DNA of 64,000 nucleotides from Tetragonia tetragonoides (GCA_038025085.1 CM076153.1:558001-622000); one strand, 5' to 3'. Counted from the first letter of the stretch, positions 35,801 through 50,529 are shown. Notes: a model not told the origin generated them from the sequence alone. Translations and numbers: made by a program.

Positions 35801-36716
35801 ACCTGTAGGAATGCCATCTGGGTATGGCGCGTCCAGCTCCACTCAGGTTGGCTTCAGTCCCAATGCCGTGGTGTCATCTGGGAATTCCGGCACTAGCGAA
35901 GATCTTGTGCCATCTGTTTTGAAAGAAAATAATGTATACCCAGGACAGCAGGTTGGTATTACGTTTTTTTTGTTTTTTTGTTTTTTTGTTTTTTGGTCTA
36001 GGCTCAAATTCTCTCAGTTTTATGTCCTCAGGTTAGTTTTTGTCTTTTTGGGCCTTTTTGGATTGTTTAAGAGAATATGGATCTGCAGAGTCTCAGGTTA
36101 ACTTGCACTCTGAAAATTGCATGAATTATTTCAGGAGGAAGTAGGGAGTAGGTTTCTTGCACTCGTTCTTCCTCTTGTGTTTTCATGTGACAAAAAATCC
36201 TTGAGTTCTGTAACCTCTTATTGAGAAGTTTGAATCTCTCGGTTCTTTAGTGCAATTAGTATATTAGTTAGCGTAGTGAATTTGTTTATGAGTAAACAAC
36301 TAAACATCATGATCATGGCTTTTGTACTGTTTGTGAGTTGGTAATCAGTCTCCTGGAGTCAGGATATGGGAATTCATGTATAGGTGTTTTGAGCAAATAC
36401 TCAATTTGTTAACTTGTTGCCATGTTTTGGACAGAATGAAGGTTCAGCTGTCTGGCTCCCTGCAGCAGGCCGTGATACAGCCAGCTTCCCTTTGAACTCT
36501 TTCATGAATCTTCCTCCACAGGGACAACATGTAATCTCTCCCCAGTCTGGTCCTGGTGCCTTCATGTATCACGCGCTCCAGCCCATGGCAACTCCGGCAC
36601 CTGGTCTAACGCTGCTGCAGCAGTCTCAACCAATGGCAGGATCCATGGAATCAGTGGTCCCCCCTTCAAATGCTTATCAGCAGCCACAACGCCAGCATAT
36701 CAATTGGAACATGTAG
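26818..36716 (+). CDS. GBF-interacting protein 1-like, 9 exons, 735 aa, intact
   Basis: GIP1 was described as interacting with G-box-binding bZIP factors and aiding their DNA binding; it is a nuclear plant-specific protein. Exons: 26818-26983, 28366-28409, 28992-29097, 30275-30401, 30525-31003, 32633-32864, 33418-33715, 35478-35951 and 36435-36716. These sum to 2208 nt with every phase consistent and no internal stop. The N-terminal GIP1_N (DUF1296) helical domain covers about residues 8-70: VRKTIQNIKEITGNHSEEDI, DPNETTQRLL and HEVKSKRDKRKE. An RG-rich patch (GRGTRAARGS) follows. The rest is low-complexity Ser/Pro/Gln/Gly sequence ending in QQPQRQHINWNM. The start is the first ATG in a CT-rich leader. 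Introns 5 and 7 are long; several hold repeats. Confidence 0.95.
29585..29790. mobile_element. Au-SINE-like tandem pair in GIP1-like intron 3
   Basis: Two adjacent diverged copies each carry cgaactccaaatgtac/cgaactccatatgtac, agagaggctgtt and a ccacaaaagaa end. The second has acgcaaccttacccctatct, the complement of the Au-SINE core. Related to the fragment at 3255-3355. Confidence 0.6.
33779..33900 (+). repeat. 69-bp tandem duplication in GIP1-like intron 7
   Basis: gttgcttttgctctttcg at 33779 and gttgctttagctatttcg at 33848 each begin a copy; both continue tttgctgctgggtggcaaag and gatctacatggtca. Only a few differences separate them. It lies wholly within the intron. Confidence 0.92.
34238..34355 (+). 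mobile_element. 5'-truncated SINE with 15-bp TSD in GIP1-like intron 7
   Basis: The direct repeat attcatctctatggg occurs at 34223-34237 and 34356-34370. The element starts at the tRNA B-box-like gttcgaaacccc and ends gggattagtcgattaaagcc...atgttatct plus an A-run, matching the 3' end of the SINE at 1258-1423. Confidence 0.8.
34798..35092. repeat. Possible MITE or purine/pyrimidine foldback in GIP1-like intron 7
   Basis: A purine-rich left end (gaaaagaaaggaaagggaag) faces a pyrimidine-rich right end (cttcctttcttttc). Low complexity makes the inverted repeat weak evidence. Confidence 0.35.
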
Positions 36717-37850
36717 TTTCAGAGTAAGAATTTTATAACACAGCAATACTTGGTATATGACTAGAATGATCATCATTGAAGCCTTTTGGAGGGGAGAGAG
36801 TATACCTCGGCCTGATCAGAGTGTAAATATAGAAATTGTGGCCTTGAATTTGAAAAAAGATAGGGGCGTAGTTTTGTCTGTTATCCCCATTGATATGCAA
36901 TCCTTCGGCGTAGAGTTGGTTTATGGCTTCCAATTTTTACCAGTGTCATTTTTTCCGGAGGCTGATAGGAATTTAAGAAGTGTGAACAGTGGAATCATTT
37001 TGTTCTCTGAAACCAACATCTCCTCTGTATATTGGATTTTGATGAAAACAGAAGGTGGATTATAGTGTTTGTAATTGGTAGAAAGGAAAATTAGCTTTTT
37101 AACATTTTCTTATGATCATCCAGTATGACCCATTTTCTTCTCTTCGATGCCCCAATCCCCAGTCCCCACCCCAAAATGAAGTTTAGTATTTGTAATCCGT
37201 AGGCTTTGTATGATATGGCGGTATTTGTCTGCCTTTTCAATGAAGGGACAGGAAAGATATAAAGTTTATGTTCATGCAGAAGTTTTGCGTGATCAGTTCG
37301 TTTATACAATGCTCTATATATAGGTTCATCATTGAGCAGATTCAATTGTCATCGAGGCGTTTTGTTGCTTTGTAGACTGTAAAGGGTGCCCATGGAAATT
37401 TGTTTACATTGTTTTTCTTCCCAAAATGTTGATTATTAGTTTGATCCTGTTTCCATCAAGCTTTTGTTTCGTTCAGTACGGCTGGCTAACTATAACTACT
37501 GCAGTAGCAAAAGAACCAACAGATAGAGTCCGAGAGACACTATTGAGGTTTCAGCACTAGCATGTATATTTTCACTTTTTTTTTCACTACTAATATTGAT
37601 AAATTCACATTTAACGAATAACTGAGTTTCGCTACATTTTTTACACTGTAAAATACAATGCTTTCTTTAGAGTGAGTTATGAGGTGAATAATCTGAGCTT
37701 ACTGCCCACTCCATGAGAATGTCTCCAAAAGATAATCAACCAAGTTATGTCCTATTTTACTTCCTAACAATATAACTCAACACCTCAAGGACCCTTTTGA
37801 AAAGAAAACAAGGAAATCCACATTAAGCCCCAATGAGGCAATGACCCTTT
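36717..37850. other. GIP1-like 3' UTR and intergenic sequence, no gene seen
   Basis: The left part is the probable 3' UTR. A stretch around 37003-37055 (ttttgttctctgaaaccaac, ttggattttgatga) recurs at 43729-43775. No other gene. Confidence 0.55.
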
Positions 37851-38247
37851 TGAGTGTGTCTTTTGCCATTTGGGTATTTCAAGTCCACAATGCTCTCAAC
37901 TAAATGTTGACTAATTCTTTGTAGAGTTTGGCTTTTTCTTCCATATTTTGTGGCGCAACCAAGTGTTTTTTTTTCTTTTTAGTTACTATTTTGTTTAGAG
38001 ATCCCTCTCTTGCCAATCCCAAAAAAACAAACAAATAATTTTCACCTATATTGAATTTTTGTGGTGCAATTTACAAAGTAGGTGGTATATATGGTTGCAA
38101 CTTGTAAATCACAAAAGTAGCATGAGGCGTCCATTGTCACCAAATAACCTGAAGTGGTAGTTTGTTAAACTATTAGTATTCTCAATTTATATCCCTTGTT
38201 GGAAAATGCAACCACCATTTCTTTCTTTGTTCAAGTTAAACTACACA

Positions 38248-40122
38248 TTGAAGGAAGTAGTGGGGCTATCTAAGTATCTTGGTATGCCAATGCATGTGGG
38301 AAAATCAAGGAATAGTGTGTTTGCACCTTTGAAAGAGAGAGTATGGAAAAAACTCGAAGGGTGGAAGAACCAACTCATTTCATTTGCAGGTAGAGAAATT
38401 TTCATAAAGGCCGCGGCCCAAGCAATTCCTACCTATATGATGAATTTGTTTAAGTTACCTAAGGGTGTTTCCAAAGAGATTCAAAGTGTCATGGCAAGAT
38501 TTTGGTGGGGTAGTAGAGATGGAGAGAAGAAAATTCATTGGGTCTCATGGGACAAAGTAGCGGAGTCTAAGTTGGAAGGTGGGCTTGGTTTCCGACATGT
38601 GGAACTTTTTAATGAAGCTATGCTAGCGAAGCAGTGTTGGCGCATTCTTAATAACCCAAACTCATTAGCATCTCAAGTGTTGAAGGCTCGTTATTTTCCT
38701 AATTCTGATTTTTTGGATGCTGTTTTGGGACATCGCCCGAGCTACGTTTGGAGGAGTATCCTTAGTGCCAGATGGATAATTGAAAAGGGCTCTAGATGGG
38801 TGGTAGGTAATGGTGAATTGATTAGTGTCTGGAAGGGACAATGGATGGCTCGACCTCCCTCTTTTCGTGTGCTGTCACCTGCAGGGGCTGGCCAAAATGA
38901 GTTGAAAGTAGCTAACTTGATAGATAAACAGAATGGGTGCTGGGATGAATCGAAGGTTCGACCGCTGTTTATGCCTTTTGAAGCTGATGAAATTGTGGGC
39001 ATTCCTCTATGTCCCAGCCTACCGCAAGATAAATTGATGTGGCACTTCGCTAAAGATGGTCACTATTCTGTTCGTACGGGATACCATTTTGCGAGATGGT
39101 ATACCAAAGGGATGGAACAAGCTACTAGCTCAGAGCCGTCAAAGCAACCGTGGAAGACGCTGTGGCAACTTGACATTCCTCCTAAGGTGAGGAGTTTTAT
39201 GTGGAGACTATGTGTAGGAGCCTTACCTACAAGAGCCAACATTAAGAGGCGTATTGAGGGGGTAGATGATTTGTGCCCTCGGTGCGGCTTGATGCAGGAA
39301 ACTAATTTGCATGCAATTTGTTACTGCCCAGCTGGTAGTGAGGTTTGGGAGAAGGCAGGCTACAGCGAGGTGACAGAGGAAGCCATGTTTAGTAGTTCAC
39401 TGGATTGGTTTGAAGGGTGGCGACGTACAAAATGCAAGACTGAGCTGGAAAAACTGTCTATGTTTGCGTGGGCATCGTGGAATGTTCGTAATGAAGCATG
39501 CTATAGAGCTAAACAACGTGCAATTGGTGAGGTGGTAAGTGAGACTTTGGAGTTCTGGAATTCATACAAAAAAACTCAGGATATTAAAGTCCAGGTGAAG
39601 GAAGCAGAGGTTGTTGTTGCTGGGTGGTCACCTCCGTCACAAGGATGGCTGAAAATTAATACAGATGCTGGAGTTTTGCGTGGTGGTGGAACGGGGCTGG
39701 GGATTGCTGTTCGGGATGAAGAAGGAACTCTGGTTCGTACAGCAGTGCAGCAGGTTGCGATGGCATGGGACACGCTATTTGCAGAAGCTCAAGCCTTGCG
39801 TTTGGGTCTTATAATGGCGGTACAGTGTCAAGCTCCTCGTATCATCATGGAGAGTGACAGCTTAATTTTGATAAATATGCTTAAGAAGAATGTTAGTCCT
39901 ATTTCTTGTGTTGGTTTGATTTTAGATGAGATTTTTGCTTTAGTTTGCTGTTTTACAGAGGTGAAATGGAGTCATGTAAAACGGGAGGGGAATAAAGTGG
40001 CGCACATGCTGGCACACTTGAACCCTGTTTCGTTCTCGACTCGAGTCTGGGAAGATGATGGCCCTGTTGACATTTTGGAGTCTGTAGCTTCTGATTTTTG
40101 TTCCTCTGCGGTTATTAATTGA
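38248..40122 (+). CDS. LINE ORF2 C-terminal fragment (RT thumb, zf-RVT, RNase H)
   Basis: About 624 codons without stop. The fragment starts after the RT catalytic motifs, in the region YLGMPMHVGKSRNS and FWWGS...KIHWVSWD found downstream of plant LINE reverse transcriptase. A zinc-binding zf-RVT segment follows (PPKVRSFMWRLC, LCPRCGLMQETNLHAICYCP). It ends with a plant-type RNase H domain (INTDAGV, AEAQALRLGL, MESDS, REGNKVAHMLAH). Endonuclease and most of RT are absent, so it cannot mobilise itself. The first 14 codons of the open frame (38206-38247) are host sequence fused by chance. The open frame suggests a recent insertion from an active source copy. Confidence 0.92.
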   Translation: MKEVVGLSKYLGMPMHVGKSRNSVFAPLKERVWKKLEGWKNQLISFAGREIFIKAAAQAIPTYMMNLFKLPKGVSKEIQSVMARFWWGSRDGEKKIHWVSWDKVAESKLEGGLGFRHVELFNEAMLAKQCWRILNNPNSLASQVLKARYFPNSDFLDAVLGHRPSYVWRSILSARWIIEKGSRWVVGNGELISVWKGQWMARPPSFRVLSPAGAGQNELKVANLIDKQNGCWDESKVRPLFMPFEADEIVGIPLCPSLPQDKLMWHFAKDGHYSVRTGYHFARWYTKGMEQATSSEPSKQPWKTLWQLDIPPKVRSFMWRLCVGALPTRANIKRRIEGVDDLCPRCGLMQETNLHAICYCPAGSEVWEKAGYSEVTEEAMFSSSLDWFEGWRRTKCKTELEKLSMFAWASWNVRNEACYRAKQRAIGEVVSETLEFWNSYKKTQDIKVQVKEAEVVVAGWSPPSQGWLKINTDAGVLRGGGTGLGIAVRDEEGTLVRTAVQQVAMAWDTLFAEAQALRLGLIMAVQCQAPRIIMESDSLILINMLKKNVSPISCVGLILDEIFALVCCFTEVKWSHVKREGNKVAHMLAHLNPVSFSTRVWEDDGPVDILESVASDFCSSAVIN

Positions 40123-40160
40123 TACACCATCTTTTCTAAAAAAAAAAAAAAAAAAAAAAG
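38249..40160 (+). mobile_element. 5'-truncated L1-type LINE with 14-bp TSD
   Basis: The direct repeat gttaaactacacat is perfect at 38235-38248 and 40161-40174. A 20-nt A-run (40139-40159) ends the element. Only the 3' 1.9 kb is present, as expected of target-primed reverse transcription that stopped early. The duplication partner at 49300 lacks it, giving an empty-site comparison. Confidence 0.95.
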
Positions 40161-40765
40161 GTTAAACTACACATCAATTCTAAGCTTCAGGGCCATAGAG
40201 CCCATCCTGGCCTGGATCTTCATTTCTCTTGGGGTGTGAGTGTGACAACAATATTAAAAGGGCAATCAAACTAACTTTACATAGCAATAAATCTACGCAT
40301 AATGTCCCTTTCAATCCTTGGCATATGAGCTGTTACATGTATTAGGATTAACATCCATAAACATAATAAGTTCATTACAAGCACTCTTAGTATGTAGGAC
40401 ACTAAGGCATGTCATGGTCTGCAATTGAATCAGCTAGCATTGGAAGATCCTTACATGCTCCAAAGTTTGGATCAAAGATCAGTCCCCTGCACTTTACAAG
40501 GAGGTTTAGTAAACAATCTTTGTTGATTGTTAGTATACTTTTGAGTTAAAAACTGGACTGCTGTAGACGAATCAGAGTTAATGATACCATATATATTAGC
40601 ATTGGTCTAGTTGTTGGCTTCAATCATCTTAAAACCCTCTGTGTGATTGCTACAACTTCTGCAGTTAACACATATGGTTCTCGATCGAATCGATCTCCAT
40701 AGAAAACCTTGTTTCCAGCACGTTGAATTATGATTCCTAAAACTCCACATTCTTTCCTATTGAAG

Positions 40766-42717
40766 CCCAAAAAACGTGGATTATAGGCTTTGTTTTCGGC
40801 TTCCCGGGGCTCGGGTGTTATTTTTGCCCAAACTTCTCCGGCGGGTCTACCATGATCCTAGAGGACCCTCGGTGCCCCGAGAGTGTCATTTGGATACCCC
40901 AACTTCGATATCCCCCATGCCTTTGGTGTTCGGACTCTTACACCAGTGTCCCGTAAAACGCCTTTCCAAGCATATCAGGGACTGGACAAGCGACCCCAAA
41001 TGCCTCCTATGTCCCCTAGGGGTATTCTTGCGATGTGGTGCGAAAATATACACCTTCATTCTGGGGCCTCCCACGAGCTCAAAAAACGTGGATTATAACC
41101 TTCATTTTCGGCTTCCCGGGGCTCAGGTGTCATTTTTGCCCAAACTTCTCCAGGGGGTCTACCATGACCCTAGAGGACCCTCGGTGCCCCGGAAGAGTCA
41201 TCCGGAGCCCCGAACTTCGGTATCTCCCATGCCTTTGATGTTCCAACTCTTACACCAGTGTCCCGTAAAATGCCCTTCCAAGCCTATCAGGGACTGGACA
41301 AGCTACCCAAAGGCCTCCTATGTCCCCTAGGGGTGTTTCATGCGATGTGGTGCGAAAATATACATCTTCGTTTTGGGGCCTCGCGGAAGCCCAAAAAACG
41401 TGGATTATAGCCTTCATTTTCGGCTTCACGGGGCTCGGGTGTCATTTTTGCCCAAACTTCTCCAGGGGGCCCACCATGATCTTAGAGGACCCTCGGTGCC
41501 CCGTGAGGGTTATCCGGATCTCTGAACTTCGATATCCTCCATACCTTTGGTGTTCCAACTCTTACACCAGTGTCCCGTAAAACGCCTTTCCAAGCCTATC
41601 AGGGACTGTATAAGCGACCCCATAGGCCTCCTATATCCCCTAGGGGTGTTCTGTGTTATGTGGTGCGGAAATATAAATCTTCGTTTTGGGGCCTCGCGGA
41701 AGCCCAAAAAATGTGGATTATAGCCTTCGTTTTCGGCTTCCCGAGGCTCGGGTGTCATTTTTGCCCAAACTTCTCCGGGGGGGTCTACCATGACCCTAGA
41801 GGACCCTTGGTGCCCCCGGAGGGTCATCTGGACTCCCGAACTTCGATATCACCCATGCCTTTGGTGTTCCGACTCATTTACCAGTGTCCCGTAAAAACAC
41901 CATTCCAAGCCTATCAGGGACTAGACAACCAACCCAAAGGCCTCTTATGTCCCCTATGGGTGTACAGTGCAATGTGGTGCGAAAATCTACACTTTCGTTT
42001 TGGGGCCTCGGGAAGCCCACAAAACGTGGATTATAGCCTTCGTTCGGCTTCCCGGGGCTCGGGTGTCATTTTTGCCCAAACTTCTCGATGGGGTCTACCA
42101 TAACCCTAGAGGACCCTCGGTGCCCCGGGAGGGTCAACCGGATCCCCGATCTTCGATATCCCCCATGCCTTTGGTGTTCCGACTCTTACACCACTGTCCC
42201 GTAAAACGCTTTTCCAAGCCTATCAGGGACTGGACAAGCGACCTCAAAGACCTCCTATGTCCCCTAGGGGTGTTCCATGCGATGTGGTGCGAAAATATAC
42301 ATCTTTGTTTTGGGGCATCGCAGAAGCCCCAAAAACGTGGATTATATCCTTCGTTTTCGGCTTCTCGGGGCTCGGGTGTTATTGTTCCCAAACTTCACCG
42401 GGGTGTCTACCATGACCCTAGAGGACCCTCGGTGCCCCGGGAGGGTCATTCGGATCCCCAAACTTCGATATCCCCCATGCCTTTGATGTTCCAACTCTTA
42501 CACCAGTGTCCCGTAAAATGCCCTTCCAAGCCTATCAGAGACTGGATAATCGACCCCAAAGGCCTCCCATGTTCCCTAGGGGTGTTCCATGCGATACAGT
42601 GCGAAAATATACATCTTCATTTTAGGGATCGCGGAAGCCCATAAAATGTGGATTATCGGCTACGTTATCGGCTTCCCAAGACGCGGGTGTCATTTTTGCC
42701 CAGACTTTTCCGAGGGG
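40766..42717 (+). repeat. Satellite block 1: about 312-bp monomers, 6.3 copies
   Basis: The landmark cctaggggtgtt falls near 41015, 41325, 41637, 41950, 42260 and 42575 (spacing 310-315). Each unit also has aacgtggattatagcc, ggtgtcatttttgcccaaac and accctagaggaccctcggtg. Monomers are close to one another. Because 312 is a multiple of three, several frames stay open for 150-225 codons, but they show no codon conservation and I do not call genes. The left edge joins the segmental duplication at a shared gaagc. Confidence 0.95.
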
Positions 42718-42720
42718 TCC

Positions 42721-42900
42721 GGTAGCCATGGAGGACATTCAACTTGTTGCTGCTCCGGTACTGGTACCTGTTGCTGTTCCAGTAGCCATGGAGGACATTC
42801 AACCCGTTGCTGCTCCGGTACTGGTACCTGTTGCCGTTCCGGTAGCCATGGAGGACATTCAACCCGTTGCTGCTCCGCTACCCGTACCTGTTGCTGCTCC
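42721..42900 (+). repeat. 60-bp tandem repeat, 3 copies, inside candidate gene
   Basis: ggtagccatggaggacattc begins units at 42721, 42781 and 42841, an exact period of 60. The first two copies are nearly identical; the third diverges at its end. Confidence 0.95.
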
Positions 42901-43662
42901 GATACCAGTCGCTGTTGCTGCTCAAGTGGATAATGTTGTTGTTGTTCCAGTTGACTTTCTTGTACCTTGTGGTTCCAAGCGAAGGTGTGTACTCAATCCC
43001 GATCCCGGTCCTGCTGCGGAATATGTTCCTGATGATGACAACTTTAAAAATGCTAAGAGTCAAGTTTTTCAAGTGTTTCTTAAGATTTTTTGGCAAAAGT
43101 TGAGATATTCTATCACCAAAAGAGCAGCAGCATTACACCTAAAGGATAAAGGGGTTAGAAGGCACCTACTGTTTGTTATACCAGATGCAAGAAAAATAAA
43201 CAAAAATAGAGAAATCAACCCACAAATTTACGTGATTCACCAATTTGGCTACATGTTACAAGATATATATATAAGAGTAGGAAATTAGAGTTAACTTCCT
43301 AATCTAAACAGACTAGGCTTAATTTAATTAGCCTACTTAGAAAACGGAATAACCATTATGTAACCTTTGTTAACCTTACATAACATAATGTAACCTCACG
43401 GAAAGAGGAAGGATCTTTAACTATCTGGTGGATAACAATTTACCCAAACTAGTAACACATGCTTGTTTTGTCTTGCGGTGAGTTTTAAGGGTTTTATATG
43501 TAATGAATTTATTGTGATTTTTTTTTTCTTAACAGTCACGAAATTAAGGCAAAAGATGGGGAAGAAAATTTTGAAGCTTTGTGGAGGGATCTCACTGTGA
43601 ATGACAAATTAGAGTATCATAGGAAGAAAGAGCTGATTGAATCTGACATAGTGTCATATTAA
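42728..43662 (+). CDS. Candidate two-exon gene with 20-aa repeats, unknown function
   Basis: Exon 1 is 42728-43098 and exon 2 is 43536-43662. The frame is kept across a GT-AG intron, giving 165 aa. The N-terminus has three copies of a 20-residue Val/Ala/Pro unit beginning MEDIQ, encoded by exact 60-bp DNA repeats at 42721, 42781 and 42841. Next come a charged region (CGSKRRCVLNPDPGPAAEYV) and a C-terminal segment with aromatic spacing (FQVFLKIFW, ALWRDLTVNDKLEYHRKKEL) that faintly recalls an HMG box; this is a guess. The gene begins about 10 bp after satellite block 1 ends, so its upstream region would be satellite. It could equally be a truncated gene fragment. Without intron removal the frame runs to 43288. 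The donor (aaaa|gttgag) is weak. Confidence 0.45.
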
Positions 43663-43728
43663 TAGGGAGAACTAAAGTATGGTTGTGGCTACCAATGTCT
43701 TCTTCCATCAAACGATATCTTGATTATC

Positions 43729-43775
43729 TTTTTGTTCTCTGAAACCAACATATGTTCATTGGATTTTGATGATGT
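43729..43775 (+). repeat. Short duplicate of GIP1-like 3' UTR sequence
   Basis: ttttgttctctgaaaccaac and ttggattttgatga match 37010-37042 with an indel. Too short to say how it arose. Confidence 0.5.
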
Positions 43776-44604
43776 GATCAACAAGTAAGGGCATAATATT
43801 GGTGAATTTTGTTTCAATACTTTATTATGTTGGTCTTTGTGATCCACTATGTTAATAACATACTCTTTGTTCCTATGTTTTGTTTAGCAAGTTATAATAC
43901 TTTTTTTATTAGTTATTTGTTATGACATGATTAATATATGATCAGATTATTTTTATTTAATTAAGTATGAGTATAAAATATGTGATATATCATGAAGCGT
44001 ATTCCCAAATACTGAATATTAGTTACACGGAGTCCAATTCCCATGTAAGTCTTATTCTTGGTTAGGTATGTGTATTAGCTAGTAGTGACTAGTACTAAGC
44101 CTTTAGCGTTGCTTAGTAAACACTCTACATCTTTGATATTCTGCCAAGTGCCAGTACTATATTGCATTGCTATTTTTTCGTGCCATTAGTCATGCTAATA
44201 ATTTGTGTTGGATGATTTTTGACAATTATTGTCCTCTACTTTGACATATGTGAGTCAATTAATATGTTTCAATTTCTGCATATAAAATATAATAGCTATG
44301 TGACTGATATGCTAATTTGTTTAAACAGATTTATTTTTAAATGTGTGGATAAGTTCTATCAAAATAAACTATGTTTTTAATTGAACTAAGAGGATACCCA
44401 TGCTACGCACGAGTTTTATTACTATATTTTTAATACGCTCAGATAATTTTTTTTAATAATCCAATTATATATTTGAATGATAATTATGATGGATCAAAAT
44501 GTTATATTTATCATAAGCAATTAGTGTATCTCCAAAAATATCTATCATTGACATGTAAAAAAAATAAAATAATATCTACTAATTTTTTTTATGGGTAACA
44601 TAAT
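43776..44604. other. AT-rich intergenic, partial Helitron-like end
   Basis: No gene. The phrase ctaagaggatacccatgctacgcacg near 44384 resembles the 5' end at 44605 and may be another degenerate element end. Confidence 0.4.
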
Positions 44605-48104
<3,500 letters not shown>

Positions 48105-48877
48105 AGTATCAAATAAAGTTCAGTTATAAATTTGTAATACTGCAAAAGAAAAAGCAAATCACCCTTAAATTACGAAATTGGAATACTTGAGGAATTTCAC
48201 AATGCAAATATGATGATAGTTTTTCCCTCCATTTATCTATACATGGCAAAACAAATTGAAATTATACCAATCAAAATCCATAGTAAACCTCCAACAGGAA
48301 AATCAATCGCTATACCAGAAGTATCACATGTACAGTAGGGAGATGAGAGCCACCTTGGGAGAATCAACCACAAAGTCCTAATCCGTCTCAAATCGTAATC
48401 TCATTCACAAACCCTTAAACCCGAGCCAAAAAATACATGAACCAAAGGTTATACAACTTTACGTTTCAACTTTCAAAAACTTCTAATAGAACTATAGAAG
48501 AGACCAGAAATACTATGACATGCTAATAATGACCAACAACCGATCGATACAAACATCTTTGATTAAGTTTAATACATAAAGAATAAATTCACAGTCGTAT
48601 ACAACAACGGAAATGCAAACTTACATTTTTAGCAATATCTAATTGAGACTATATATATAAATGCAAGATGCGGTGGATAGGGATCATTAAAAGGCTTGTT
48701 ATTTTCAACTCTCAAGGCATAGAGTTCTATATAATGAAAAAAGAACAACTCAAGAAATTAACAACTTCAGCCCTAAACAACTCCCTGCTATAACATCAAT
48801 TCATAGGGTATTGTGTATTGGTGATCTCAAGGCTTTAGAAGTAAGAGAGATCGAGCTCAATTCCAAGCAAGTTGTGG
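48105..48877. other. Intergenic, no gene seen
   Basis: AT-rich spacer between Helitron-like element B and duplication copy 2. No supported feature. Confidence 0.5.
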
Positions 48878-50529
48878 CTTTTGCCATTTGGGTATTCCAA
48901 GTTCAAAATTAAAGCATAATTACATGGAGGTAAAACAAGGATCCACAATGCCCTCAACTAAATGCTGACTAATTCTTTGTAGACTTTGGCTTTTTCTTCC
49001 ATATTTTGTGGCGCAACCAAGTTTTAATTTTTTTTTTTTTTTTTGAGTAGTAGTTACTATTTTGTTAAGGGATCCCTCTCTTGCCAATCCCCAAAAAAAC
49101 AAACAAACAATTTTCACCTAGATTGATTTTTTGTGGTGCGATTTACCAAAGTAGGTATATATGGTTGCACCTTGCACAAATCACAAAAGTAGCATGAGGC
49201 GTCCATTGTCACCAAATAACCTGAAGTTGTAGTAATTTGTTAAACTTTTATTATCAATTATATCCCTTGTTGGGAAATGCAACAACCATTTCTTTCTTTG
49301 TTCAAGTTAAACTACACATAAATTCATACGTATTGGTGATCTCAATGCAAATATAAAGTGTTTAGAAGTTCAGAGATCGAGCTCAAATTCCCAGCAAGAT
49401 CTCATCCAAAGTCCAATAACAACAGTTTGCCAAATAAACACTACTACTTTTAATCATAACTTAAAGGGGCCTCTATAATAATTGAAAGCTCATTTCTTTT
49501 CTTTAGGACTATCTTTTCTTTTCTTTTCTTTTTAAATAATTTCCTCCTTTGTGTGTGTTTTTCTTTTCTCAAAATATTTGTTTTTCTATCAAATTGATAT
49601 AGTTGCATTTGTGGGAAGATATATCATATATGTTCAACATTTCCATATTATGTCTGGGAAATCATGCAAATTGAGAGACTTCCATGGGGATGGGGTTGTG
49701 GAGAGATGCCAGAAAGTTTATCAAAAGGAAAGACAGTGATGCAGGCGAAACAGGTTCTTCTTCTTCTTCTTCTTCTTCTTCTTCTTCTTCTATTTTGCAA
49801 TGCCGGATTTCATGATTCGTTGTGATCATTGAAATGGCAAGCCATCTTTAAAATTTAAAAAAAATATGTATGAAGGGCTGTTTTATTTATTGTATTTCTT
49901 TGATCTGTCATTAGAAAAACTGGAACTGTTTTGTTAAGCTTCAGGGCCATAGAGCCCATCCTAGCCTGGATCTTCATTTTCTCTTGGTGTGTGAGTGTGA
50001 CAACAATATTAAAAGGGCAATCAAACCAACTTTACATAGCAATAAATCTAGGCATAATGTCCCTTTCAATCCTTGGCATATGAGCTGTTACAGGTATTAG
50101 GATTAATTAACATCCATAAACATAATAAGTTCATTACAAGCACTCTTAGTAGGACACTAAGGCATGTCATGGTCTGCAATTGAATCAGCTAGCGCGCTCA
50201 TTAGTATCCGTATAGCATTGGATGATCTTTACTTGCTCCAAAGTCTGGATCAAAGATCAGTCCCCTGCACTTTAAAAGGAGGTTTAGTAAACAATCTTTG
50301 TTGATTGTTAGTATACTTTTGAGTTAAAAACTGGACTTCTGTAGACGAATCAGAGTTAATGATACCATATATATTAGCATTGGTCTAGTTGTTGGCTTTA
50401 ATCATCTTAAAACCCTCTGTGTGATTGCTACAACTTCTGCAGTTAACACATTTGGTTCTCGATCGGATCGATCTCCATAGAAAACCTTGTTTCCAGGTTG
50501 AATTATGATTTCTAAAAGTCCACATTCTT
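48878..50529 (+). repeat. Segmental duplication, copy 2
   Basis: 48878-49323 and 49933-50529 match copy 1 (37853-38248 and 40161-40764). Between them, 49324-49932 is sequence absent from copy 1, with a (TTC)n run. After the shared ...ttcctattgaagc, this copy continues with unique sequence to about 50765, whereas copy 1 enters satellite at that base. Confidence 0.92.
49755..49790. repeat. (TTC)n microsatellite
   Basis: Twelve TTC repeats in the segment unique to duplication copy 2. Confidence 0.93.

Larger units (their letters stand above)
37853..40764 (+). repeat. Segmental duplication, copy 1 (interrupted by LINE)
   Basis: Left part 37853-38248 (ttttgccatttgggtatt ... gttaaactacacat) and right part 40161-40764 (taagcttcagggccatagag ... 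ttctttcctattgaagc) match 48878-49323 and 49933-50529 in the same order and orientation with few changes. The left and right halves are separated in copy 1 by the LINE and in copy 2 by about 610 bp of other sequence. No gene in the duplicated sequence. Confidence 0.92.

Noticed and set aside
37091..37345. Minus-strand 84-codon frame downstream of GIP1-like
   Set aside because: Lies in 3' flank sequence with no recognisable features.
40776..42644. Long open frames (up to 225 codons) in satellite block 1
   Set aside because: They repeat with the unit length (a multiple of three), occur in overlapping frames on both strands, and show no domain. They are by-products of the period.
42589..42933. 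Cys/Ser-rich frame HGGHSTCCCSGTG over the 60-bp repeats
   Set aside because: It is the alternative frame of the same repeats; the Val/Ala/Pro frame is longer and joins to a second exon.
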